This document shows, one piece after another, positions 27,154 to 34,395 of a stretch of 64,000 bases of DNA. Source of the DNA: an uncultured Hyphomicrobiales bacterium (lineage in GTDB: Bacteria > Pseudomonadota > Alphaproteobacteria > Rhizobiales > Beijerinckiaceae); NCBI GenBank assembly GCA_903861645.1, contig CAIOVE010000032.1:1-64000 (forward strand), in the 5' to 3' direction. Made by a program: the position numbers and the translations under genes. The notes beneath the pieces are model-generated. The model had not been told where the DNA came from, ran no database searches, and saw only the letters and a list, made by a program, of their open reading frames with translations. Numbering within the stretch: the first letter of the stretch is position 1; each line of letters starts with the position of its first letter.

Positions 27154-27984
27154 TCAGCCGCGCTTGAATTCGCCGAGACCGGGCTTGAACACCTTGTCGT
27201 CGAGGAATTGCTTCATCGCCTTTTCGCGGCCCTTCTCGGGGTCGACGAACTTCAGCGCGTCGCTCTTGCAGTTGAGGTAGTCGAGCGCCTGATCCTGCGT
27301 CATGCCGCGCACGGAGCGCACGGCGTCCTTGGTGTAGCGCACGGCGGCGGGGCTCTTGGCCTCGAGCATCTTGGCGAACTCCAGCGTCCTGGCGCGTAGT
27401 TCGGCGACGGGGTAGGACTTGTTCACGAACTTCATGTCGGCGGCTTCCTTGCCGCTGAAGCGCTCGCCCGTGACGGAGTAATAGATCGCGTCGCGATAGC
27501 CCATGGCCTGCGTCACGGCCCAGGCCACGAGGCCGCCGGGGATGATGCCCCAGTTGACCTCCGACAGGCCGAAGGTGGCGTCATCGGCCGCGATGGCGAA
27601 GTCGCAGGCGATGACCGGCGTGAAGCCGCCGCCGAAGCAATAGCCATGCACCATGGCGATGGTGGCCTTGGGGAAGCGGGACAGCTTGTCCCAGCGCCAG
27701 GAATGGGCGGCGCGGCGGGCGCGCACGCGCAGCTTGGGGTCTTCCTCGGTGCCGCGGAAATAGAGCTTCAGATCCTGCCCGGCGCAGAAGTGACCGCCGG
27801 CGCCGGTGATGACGACAACGCGCGTCTGGTCGTCCTCCTCGGCCCAGTCGAGCGCCTCGCACATGTCCATGTGCAGTTGCGGGCTCATGGCGTTGCGCTT
27901 TTCCGGACGATTGAGAACGATGAAGGTCACGCCGCCCTCGCGTTCAATCTTCACGTTTTCGAGCTTGATCACTTCGTCCGTCAT
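27154..27984 (-). CDS. Enoyl-CoA hydratase/isomerase family, hydroxycinnamoyl-CoA hydratase/lyase-like
   Basis: A 276-residue crotonase, exactly the length of Pseudomonas HCHL, which converts feruloyl- or coumaroyl-CoA to the benzaldehyde plus acetyl-CoA. PEKRNAMSP (27-35), AGQDLKLYF (68-76), GYCFGGGFTP (114-123), GLSEVNWGIIPGG (139-151) and MKQFLDDKVFKPGL (257-270) closely follow the HCHL pattern. Catalytic Glu is E142. From memory of the Pseudomonas enzyme, its Ser123 and Tyr239 would be Thr122 and Asn238 here, so activity may differ. Start 27984 has a strong GGGAGGAACCC site. Neighbours are an NDP-forming acyl-CoA synthetase and an ABC uptake system. Confidence 0.8.
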   Translation of the reverse strand: MTDEVIKLENVKIEREGGVTFIVLNRPEKRNAMSPQLHMDMCEALDWAEEDDQTRVVVITGAGGHFCAGQDLKLYFRGTEEDPKLRVRARRAAHSWRWDKLSRFPKATIAMVHGYCFGGGFTPVIACDFAIAADDATFGLSEVNWGIIPGGLVAWAVTQAMGYRDAIYYSVTGERFSGKEAADMKFVNKSYPVAELRARTLEFAKMLEAKSPAAVRYTKDAVRSVRGMTQDQALDYLNCKSDALKFVDPEKGREKAMKQFLDDKVFKPGLGEFKRG

Positions 27985-28095
27985 GGGTTCCTCCCGAAAG
28001 GATTTATCGACGGGGCGCTTGTGCGGCCCCTGCCGGTTTCCCTTCATTGATACACAGCCGCCGCCCATGGGGTCAATGCGCGCCCTTGCCGCATT

Positions 28096-29121
28096 TCAGG
28101 GCGGCGCGATGGCCGCGCGGGCCTTTTCAACGATGTCGCGCGGCGTGGCGTAAAGCGCCTTGATCGTGGCTTCGAGTTTGGCGCCGGTCATCAGGGATGG
28201 CTGCAAGCCTTGCCGCGCCGCGTCGGCCAGAAGGTCGGGGTCGGCAAGGGTTCTGGTGAAGGCGGCGCGTATGGCCTCGACTCGCTCGCGCGGCGCGTCG
28301 GGCGCCATGACGAAGGGGCGGGTGAAGGCGAATTGTCCGTAGATGATTTCGAGGATTTGCCGTTGCTCGGGCGTCCTGGCGAAGTTAAGCGCGCGCGGCA
28401 CGCCGGCGCGGTCAAGCTCGGGATCGGTGCGGATCGTTTCCTGCACCAGCACCCGCACGGGCGCGTCGGGCGACCGCCACTCGGGCCGCTGGGAAACAAC
28501 GCTGGTGTAGCCCATGCCGCAAATGCCTTGAACCTCGCCCTTGTCCATGGCGAGCAGAACCTCGCGCGTGCCGGGATAGCCGCTGATCAGCCGGAATTTG
28601 GCGCCGAGCGTGGTCTTGAGCGCCGTCGGCATGTCGTGTGTCGTGCCGCCGCTCGATCCGATGATGGCCTCGGTCGAGAAAACGTCGGCGAAGGTCTGGA
28701 CGCGGGCGTCCTTGCGCATCAGGCAGGTCGAGACCTCGGCGTTGGCGCTGCCGATGTAATTGAAGGCGCGCGGGTCGTACTTGACGATGCCGCGTTCGCC
28801 AAGCAGCGGCTCAAGCAGGGAGCCGGACGACGTCGCGGCGATAACCGTGCCGTCGCGTGGCGCGATGGAGACGAGATAATTCACCGCCGTCGCGCCGCCG
28901 GCGCCCACCATGTTGTTGTAGACGACGGTTGGATGGCCGGGCAGATATTTGCCGATGTAGCGGCCGACGAGGCGACCGTAGGCGTCATAGCCGCCGCCGA
29001 CGTTGGAGCCGATGACGATGGTCAGGTTCTTGCCGCGATAGAATTGCTCGATCGCGTCCTGCGCCCGCGCGTGGCCCATGCTCAGCCACAGGCAAAAGAG
29101 CGCAAGCCATCGCCGCCACAT
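28096..29121 (-). CDS. Bug/TctC-family tripartite tricarboxylate transporter binding protein
   Basis: A 341-residue periplasmic binding protein with a signal peptide (residues 1-20, ending GHARA-Q). FYRGKNLTIVIGSNVGGGYD at about residues 27-46 and VVYNNMVGAGGATAVNYL at about 66-83 are the Bug-family ligand-binding loops. Bug proteins bind carboxylates and sometimes aromatic acids. The membrane proteins TctA and TctB are absent from the window, as is common for the many orphan Bug proteins of proteobacteria. It lies upstream of the crotonase gene by 111 bp, the widest gap in this co-directional run. Confidence 0.87.
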   Translation of the reverse strand: MWRRWLALFCLWLSMGHARAQDAIEQFYRGKNLTIVIGSNVGGGYDAYGRLVGRYIGKYLPGHPTVVYNNMVGAGGATAVNYLVSIAPRDGTVIAATSSGSLLEPLLGERGIVKYDPRAFNYIGSANAEVSTCLMRKDARVQTFADVFSTEAIIGSSGGTTHDMPTALKTTLGAKFRLISGYPGTREVLLAMDKGEVQGICGMGYTSVVSQRPEWRSPDAPVRVLVQETIRTDPELDRAGVPRALNFARTPEQRQILEIIYGQFAFTRPFVMAPDAPRERVEAIRAAFTRTLADPDLLADAARQGLQPSLMTGAKLEATIKALYATPRDIVEKARAAIAPP

Positions 29122-29197
29122 GATGCGTCCTCCCGTTCGTGGACGCGCCGTTCGCGCGCCTCGTGTTTGGTTCAGCCTAGCACATCCGGCGCGCGCG

Positions 29198-29992
29198 TCA
29201 GCCCGCGACGACCTCGCGATCGGCCATGCGGGCCTCCTCGCGGATCAAAGCCCAGAGGGTTTCGTGCAGTCGCGCAAGCTCTACGCGCGCCGAGGGTTTT
29301 CGTCGCTCGTCGCGGGGGATGCCAATCGAGACGATCTCGCGCACGCGGCCGGGGCGTCGGCGCAAGACCACGACGCGGTCGGCCATGCGCAGGGCCTCGT
29401 CGAGATTATGCGTGACGTAAACGCCGGTGGTCTTCTCACGGGCCCAGATAGCCTCGAAATCATCCATCAACAATTCGCGTGTCTGCGCGTCTAGCGCCGA
29501 CAGCGGTTCGTCCATCAAGAGCACGGCAGGGCTGACGACCAGCGCGCGGGCGATGCCGACGCGCTGACGCATGCCGCCGGAGAGCTGTTTCGGCAGCGCG
29601 CCCGCGAAATCGGCGAGCCCCGTGCGCGCCAGCGCCTCGGTCACGCGCGCGGCTTTCTCCGCCTTGTCCATGCGATGATGTTCGAGGGGAAGCATGACGT
29701 TGCCGCGCACGTCGCGCCACGGCAACAGGGCGAAATCCTGAAAGATGAAGGTGAAGGGATTGAGCGAATTCGCCGGCAGTTCGCCGCGCACGCCAACGGC
29801 GCCGCTGGTGGGCTCGATCAATCCGCCGATAATGCCCAGCAACGTGGATTTGCCACAGCCGGAGGGGCCGATGATCGCGACGATCTCGCCTTCGGCCACC
29901 TCGAGCGAAACGCCATCGAGCGCCGTGGTGGCGCCATAGGCGTGCGAGACGTTGGAGACGCTCAACTCGAATGTCACGCGCGAGCGCTCCAA
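29198..29992 (-). CDS. ABC transporter ATP-binding protein (NitT/TauT type)
   Basis: A 264-residue ATPase with Walker A GPSGCGKST (about residues 42-50), Q-loop FIFQDFALLPW (about 82-92), signature LSGGMRQR (about 137-144), Walker B VLLMDEPLSALD (about 156-167) and H-loop VTHN. The FALLPWRDVRGNVMLPLE stretch is typical of SsuB/TauB/NrtD-like subunits for sulfonates, taurine or nitrate. No cognate NitT/TauT permease lies near. It may energise the two-domain permease at 24331 or an unlinked one. It overlaps no gene; the cupin gene ends 6 bp upstream of its start. Confidence 0.9.
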   Translation of the reverse strand: MERSRVTFELSVSNVSHAYGATTALDGVSLEVAEGEIVAIIGPSGCGKSTLLGIIGGLIEPTSGAVGVRGELPANSLNPFTFIFQDFALLPWRDVRGNVMLPLEHHRMDKAEKAARVTEALARTGLADFAGALPKQLSGGMRQRVGIARALVVSPAVLLMDEPLSALDAQTRELLMDDFEAIWAREKTTGVYVTHNLDEALRMADRVVVLRRRPGRVREIVSIGIPRDERRKPSARVELARLHETLWALIREEARMADREVVAG

Positions 29993-29998
29993 CGGAAA

Positions 29999-30505
29999 TC
30001 AGCCGCGGCCGTACCAGCGATCGGACATGACAAGCGTGCGCTTCTTGTTGCGGGGATCGTCGCCCGTTATGGTCGCGCCCTCGCTGTCGATGCGCTCGAA
30101 CCGATCGCCATCGGCGGAGGACGAGCCGACGCGCAGCAGCACCATCGGCTCCTTGCTCACCGTCTGGAACCAGTAAAACGTCCCGCGTGGCAGCAGCACG
30201 CCCTCGCCGGCGCCGATGATCTTTTCCTCGCCCTTGGGGCCGTAAAAGCGCGCCGCGCCTTGCAGGATCACGAAGGTATGGTCCTCGTTGGGATGCGCGT
30301 GCAATTCATTCTCGCCGCCCGACGCGTAGGTCTTCAACACGACCCACATGTTGGCCGATGTCGCCATGGGGATATTGGTGCGGCCATCCAGCGGCAGTTG
30401 CGCTTCAAGCTTGAAGAAGCTGGGGACGCCGTCGCGCGAGCGGGCCTCGATGGCCGCGTGCAGGTCGTCGGACGTTTCGGGAATAGCGCGCGCGTCATCC
30501 GCCAT
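29999..30505 (-). CDS. Cupin-domain protein
   Basis: A 168-residue single-domain cupin. Motif 1 includes H69, H71, E74 and H76 (ELHAHPNEDHTFVILQG), giving plausible metal ligands; motif 2 contains GVLLPRGTFYWFQ (about 102-114), where the usual His is replaced by Tyr/Trp, so the metal site may be incomplete. Cupins include dioxygenases, isomerases and binding proteins; no substrate is evident. Its ends lie 6 bp from the ABC ATPase gene and 67 bp from the glycosyltransferase gene, all in the same direction. A role in the same catabolic run is an inference from position. Confidence 0.75.
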   Translation of the reverse strand: MADDARAIPETSDDLHAAIEARSRDGVPSFFKLEAQLPLDGRTNIPMATSANMWVVLKTYASGGENELHAHPNEDHTFVILQGAARFYGPKGEEKIIGAGEGVLLPRGTFYWFQTVSKEPMVLLRVGSSSADGDRFERIDSEGATITGDDPRNKKRTLVMSDRWYGRG

Positions 30506-30572
30506 GGTCGATCTCCCCCGGTCGCGAAGTCACGGTTTCGCGCCAAAGTTATGGGCGGGGCGGGGTGGCCGG

Positions 30573-31214
30573 TCAAGCAAGCGATGGTCGCCAGTCCGGC
30601 AACAGGCCGCTCGCGATCAGGCGATCCACGTCGGCGGGACGATCAATGTCCCAGACCACGGCGGGTTCGCTGAATGTCAGCCCTCGCGCGCGCAACCGCC
30701 GGCGCGTTTCCGCCATCACTGTGTCGACGCTCCAGACCATGCTTTCGAATAGTTCGGGCGCCGGTCGACGCAGACCCACGAGGGCGTAGCCGCCATCCTC
30801 GGCCGGCAGAAACACCGCGTCGTGGTCGTGCAAGCCCTCGGCGCAGGCGCGCAACAGCGGCGCGTCGATGACGGGCGCGTCCGTGCCCATCAGCAACAGC
30901 GGGCAATCATCCGCGAAGGCCGCGCGTATGCGCGCGCCAAGATCGCCCACCGGTTGGGCGCGCGTCGCGACATCGAAGACGCTGGCGATATCGGCAAGAA
31001 AGGGATCGGCGGCGTCGGGCGCGCACCAAAGGGTGACGGGCCCAAGACGGGCTTCCGCGACCACTTGCAGCGCGTGGCGGATGAGATGGCGATGCAGATC
31101 GGCGGCGCCGTCCGCGCCAAGCCGAGGGATGAGGCGCGTTTTCGTCGCGCCGGGGGTGGGCGCGCGCGTCATGATCGCGACGGCGACGTCAATCCGGTCC
31201 GGGTCGATAGCCAT
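30573..31214 (-). CDS. TIGR04282-family glycosyltransferase (arsenosugar-type, DUF2064)
   Basis: A 213-residue A-fold nucleotidyl/glycosyltransferase. The N-terminal VAVAIMTRAPTPGATKTRLIP (about residues 9-29) with the KTRL motif, and LLLMGTDAPVID (about 106-117) with GTD as the metal/sugar-nucleotide site, are signatures of TIGR04282 (DUF2064). It overlaps the end of the TIGR04283 gene by 26 bases. The two families habitually occur together and were named for arsenosugar biosynthesis, but they also occur in strains without that pathway. No ArsM methyltransferase or radical-SAM partner is in the window, so the product remains uncertain. Confidence 0.82.
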   Translation of the reverse strand: MAIDPDRIDVAVAIMTRAPTPGATKTRLIPRLGADGAADLHRHLIRHALQVVAEARLGPVTLWCAPDAADPFLADIASVFDVATRAQPVGDLGARIRAAFADDCPLLLMGTDAPVIDAPLLRACAEGLHDHDAVFLPAEDGGYALVGLRRPAPELFESMVWSVDTVMAETRRRLRARGLTFSEPAVVWDIDRPADVDRLIASGLLPDWRPSLA

Positions 31215-31902
31215 ATCTCACCGCGAGATCGCGTGGGTCGGCGCCAAGGAAGTAGGCCGCCCGCAAACGCCACATCAGCAGGATTGTTCCGATAACGCCA
31301 TGCTTTTCCCAGCGCCGGCCCGATGTCGTCGCGCGGGCGCGCAGGCAGAGCGGCGGGCCAAGGCGTTTCATGCGCGCGGAAAACGCGATGTCCTCCATCA
31401 GCGGGATATCGGGAAAGCCGCCCGTCGCGCGAAACGCGTCGGCGCGCGCGAAGATCGCCTGATCGCCGGTGGCGATTCCCGTCAGGCGCGAGCGAATGTT
31501 CATCAGCTTGGCGACCACGCGCAGCAGGAGCGACGCGCCATCGATTTGAACATCGAAACGACCCCATGCGCGGCCGCTCGCCGTGAGCCCGTCGAGCACG
31601 AGCGCGTCGGCGTTGTCGGGCAGGCGCGTGTCGACGTGGAGAAACAGCAGCGTGTCGCTTGCGGCGCGCGCGGCGGCGGCGTTCATCTGCGAGGCGCGCC
31701 CGCGCGGCGCGGCGATAACGAGATCGCCCGCGCCCGCCGCCAGCGCCATCGTCGCGTCGCCGCTGCCGCCATCGCACAGGATTATTTCGACGCCGCGCGC
31801 GCGCAACGGCGCAAGCGCGCGCAACGCCTGTATGATCGAGTCCGCCTCGTTCAGAACGGGAACGAGTATGGACAGGGGCGGCTTCAAGCCTTGCGCGACC
31901 AT
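31189..31902 (-). CDS. TIGR04283-family glycosyltransferase (GT2, arsenosugar-type)
   Basis: A 237-residue GT2 enzyme. LSILVPVLNEADSIIQALRA (about residues 10-29) opens the GT-A fold, CDGGSGDAT (43-51) and FLHVDTRLP (87-95, the DxD-like site) follow, and IPLMEDIAFSARMKRLGPPL (166-185) is the acceptor region with the ED motif. It lacks a membrane anchor. The chosen ATG at 31902 overlaps the end of the preceding dehydrogenase gene by 19 bases; a frame open farther upstream lies inside that gene. With its TIGR04282 partner it forms a tight pair at the end of the hyu operon. Confidence 0.82.
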   Translation of the reverse strand: MVAQGLKPPLSILVPVLNEADSIIQALRALAPLRARGVEIILCDGGSGDATMALAAGAGDLVIAAPRGRASQMNAAAARAASDTLLFLHVDTRLPDNADALVLDGLTASGRAWGRFDVQIDGASLLLRVVAKLMNIRSRLTGIATGDQAIFARADAFRATGGFPDIPLMEDIAFSARMKRLGPPLCLRARATTSGRRWEKHGVIGTILLMWRLRAAYFLGADPRDLAVRYGYRPGPD

Positions 31903-32717
31903 CCGGGCGGATTGGTCGCCTTGACGCGGCGCGCCTCCTTGACGAGTTCCTTCACCGCGCCCGCGATGGGTAGGGAAAGGCCCGCCTGATCGGCCATTTT
32001 CGAGACGATCTGCATGTCCTTCAGCGCCCAGGTGAAGCTTGTCTGCTCCCAGTCCTCCAGCGCCTGACTCTTGCCGGAACTCAGCATCAGCGCCTCGCGC
32101 AGCTTGGGCAGGTCGATGCCGGTGGATTCCGCCACGCGCCCGGCCTCGATCAGGCCGATGCTCGTCACCCACAGCAACATGTTGTTCATGGCCTTGGCGA
32201 CCTGCCCGTGGCCGACGTCGCCGAGATGGGCGATGTCGGACGCGAAGGTCGAATAGACTTCGCGTCCGCGCGCCACGACTTCGTCGCGGCCGCCGAACAG
32301 CGCCAGCAACTTGCCCTCGTCGGCGAACCAGCGACCCCGGCAGATCGGCGCGTCGAGCACGTCGCAGCCGCGCGCGCGCGCCGCGGCGTCGAGCGCCTTC
32401 ACCGTGTCCGGCGAAACGGTCGACGAAACCGCGATGATCGCGCCGCGCGGCAAAGCTGCGAGCACGCCGTTGCCTCCCAGTGTGACCTCGTTGACTTCCT
32501 CGTCGTAGCCAACGCCGAGAATGATGAAATCGCTGACCGCGCCGAGCGCCGCGGGGGTGTCGGCGATTTTCGCGCCCATTTCCGCGACCTTCGCGAGGTT
32601 GTCCTTGCTGACGTCGACGGCCGTGACGTCGTAGCCATGCTTGATCATGTGCTTGACCATCGGCTGGCCCATGCGTCCAACGCCAATGATGCCAACCCGC
32701 GCTTTTTTCGTCGTCAT
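31884..32717 (-). CDS. NAD(P)-dependent beta-hydroxyacid dehydrogenase (6PGDH fold)
   Basis: A 277-residue member of the 3-hydroxyisobutyrate/tartronate-semialdehyde reductase family. VGIIGVGRMGQPMVKHMIKHG is the N-terminal Rossmann motif, DAPICRGRWFADEGKL (about 123-138) the substrate loop with Ile-Cys replacing the usual VSGG, and QVAKAMNNMLLW (about 170-181) carries the catalytic Lys. The altered substrate loop suggests an unusual substrate. ATG at 32717 is preferred because GGAGG lies 5 bases before it; the ATG at 32729 overlaps that site. It follows hyuB by 17 bp. It is a distant paralogue of the gene at 19655. Confidence 0.85.
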   Translation of the reverse strand: MTTKKARVGIIGVGRMGQPMVKHMIKHGYDVTAVDVSKDNLAKVAEMGAKIADTPAALGAVSDFIILGVGYDEEVNEVTLGGNGVLAALPRGAIIAVSSTVSPDTVKALDAAARARGCDVLDAPICRGRWFADEGKLLALFGGRDEVVARGREVYSTFASDIAHLGDVGHGQVAKAMNNMLLWVTSIGLIEAGRVAESTGIDLPKLREALMLSSGKSQALEDWEQTSFTWALKDMQIVSKMADQAGLSLPIAGAVKELVKEARRVKATNPPGWSRKA

Positions 32718-32734
32718 TCCCGCCTCCATGTTGT

Positions 32735-34393
32735 TCAGCCTTCGAGGCCGTAGATTTTTCTAGCCTTGTCGGCGGACACATATCCCTCGGCGACATCGCG
32801 CGCCACGGACGCCTTGTCGCGCGCGCGTGGATCGCCAAAGCCGCCGCCGCCTGCGCTCTGGATGAGAAACCGGTCGCCCGCCTTCAGATCATAGCGGCCG
32901 GACGCGCGGGTTTCGATTTCGTCGGGGGCGCCAACGCGCACGACGAAACGACCGCCGGCCCCATCGCCGCCGCCGCCAACGCCGCCCGGCGGAAACCGGC
33001 TCTTGTCGAAGCGCCGGATGATCATCGCGTCCTCCAGCAATTCATATTCGCGCTGGAAGGAGACGCCGCCGCGCCATTGGCCGGCGCCGCCGGTGTCCGG
33101 CACGATGTTGAATTGCCTGATGCGGCAGGGATATTCGGACTCGAGAATTTCGATCGGCGTCACGTGCAGATTGCTGAGATGGGCCGCCGTGCAGGACGCG
33201 CCGTCGGAGCCTTGACCGCCGCCGTAGGCGGAACCGACGATCTCGTATTGCATGGCCGACTGACCGGGTCGGCCCTTCGCCCACGCAATCAGCAGCGCGC
33301 TCGACGAACCCGCGTGCGCGCAGGCGCGCGTCGGATTGAGGCGAGCCATCGCCTCGAGAATGACGTCGACCAGTTTCAGATTGACCATCTGATAATTTGA
33401 CACGGGCGAGGGCGGCGACGCGTTGACCACCGTGTTGGGCGCCACGACGATCCTGATGCAATCGCGCATGCCATCGTTGAAGTGCAGCCGCGGGCCAAGG
33501 CTGCCGATCAGCGAATAGAACACGCAGGCCTCGACCATCGAGGGCCGCAGGTTGATGGGCCCGCGCGCCTGCGGATCGCTGCCGGTGAAATCGAATTCGG
33601 CGACGCCATCCCTGATGTTGATCGTGACGGCGAGCTTCACCGGTTTGTCGATGGCGACGCCGTCGTTGTCGAGAAAACCCTCCGCGGAAGACGAGGCCTC
33701 GGGCAGTTTCGCGATGGCGCCGCGCAGTTCCTCGGCGGCGCCGCGGAGAATGGCCGCGAAGGCGCCGGTAACGGTCGCCGCGCCAAAGCGCGCGCAGAGT
33801 TCGCCGACGCGCGTCGCGCCCATTTGCGTGACGGCGATCTGCGCGGTCATGTCGCCGCCAACGAGCGTGGGTTGCCGCGAATTGGCCAGAATGAATCGCT
33901 CGATGTCGGGCAGCACGCGCCCGGCGTCGCGAATCTTGATTGGCGGAACCAGCACGCCCTCGTGAAACATTTCCGTCGCGTTGGCCGACGTCGATCCGGG
34001 CACGGTGCCGCCGACGTCGGCCTTGTGCGCGATGGAGCCCGCGAAGGCGACGATGTCGCCATTGGCGAACACCGGCGCGACGAAGGCCATGTCGGACACA
34101 TGCGGCAATCCGCCCTCGTAGGGATGGTTGCTGACGAAAACGTCGCCTTCCCCGATGTCGCCGCCGGGTCCGTAGAGTTCGAGCACGCGCCCGACGAGAT
34201 GACGATACACTGGCGCGTGGAAGAACATGGGCGGCGAGACGATGAGGCGGCCCTCGCGGTCGAGAATGACGCAGGAGAAGTCGCGCGACTCGCGGATGAT
34301 CGTCGAATAGCCCGAGCGATAGAAATGATAGTGCATTTCATCGACGAGGCTGGCGATCTTGTTGCGCAGGATCTGGATGGTGATCGCGTCCAT
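32735..34393 (-). CDS. hyuB: Hydantoinase B/oxoprolinase family protein
   Basis: A 552-residue HyuB-type subunit. It begins MDAITIQILRNKIASLVDEM, the family's N-terminal signature, and contains FVSNHPYEGGLPHVSDM (about 107-123) and the glycine-rich C-terminal SAGGGGFGDP (about 517-526). With HyuA it forms ATP-dependent amidohydrolases or carboxylases: N-methylhydantoinase, 5-oxoprolinase or acetone/acetophenone carboxylase-like enzymes. Its start is 2 bases after the hyuA stop, indicating tight coupling. No HyuC/hydantoin racemase or AcxC-like third subunit is present, so the hydantoinase/oxoprolinase type is more likely than a carboxylase. Confidence 0.9.
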   Translation of the reverse strand: MDAITIQILRNKIASLVDEMHYHFYRSGYSTIIRESRDFSCVILDREGRLIVSPPMFFHAPVYRHLVGRVLELYGPGGDIGEGDVFVSNHPYEGGLPHVSDMAFVAPVFANGDIVAFAGSIAHKADVGGTVPGSTSANATEMFHEGVLVPPIKIRDAGRVLPDIERFILANSRQPTLVGGDMTAQIAVTQMGATRVGELCARFGAATVTGAFAAILRGAAEELRGAIAKLPEASSSAEGFLDNDGVAIDKPVKLAVTINIRDGVAEFDFTGSDPQARGPINLRPSMVEACVFYSLIGSLGPRLHFNDGMRDCIRIVVAPNTVVNASPPSPVSNYQMVNLKLVDVILEAMARLNPTRACAHAGSSSALLIAWAKGRPGQSAMQYEIVGSAYGGGQGSDGASCTAAHLSNLHVTPIEILESEYPCRIRQFNIVPDTGGAGQWRGGVSFQREYELLEDAMIIRRFDKSRFPPGGVGGGGDGAGGRFVVRVGAPDEIETRASGRYDLKAGDRFLIQSAGGGGFGDPRARDKASVARDVAEGYVSADKARKIYGLEG

Positions 34394-34395
34394 GA

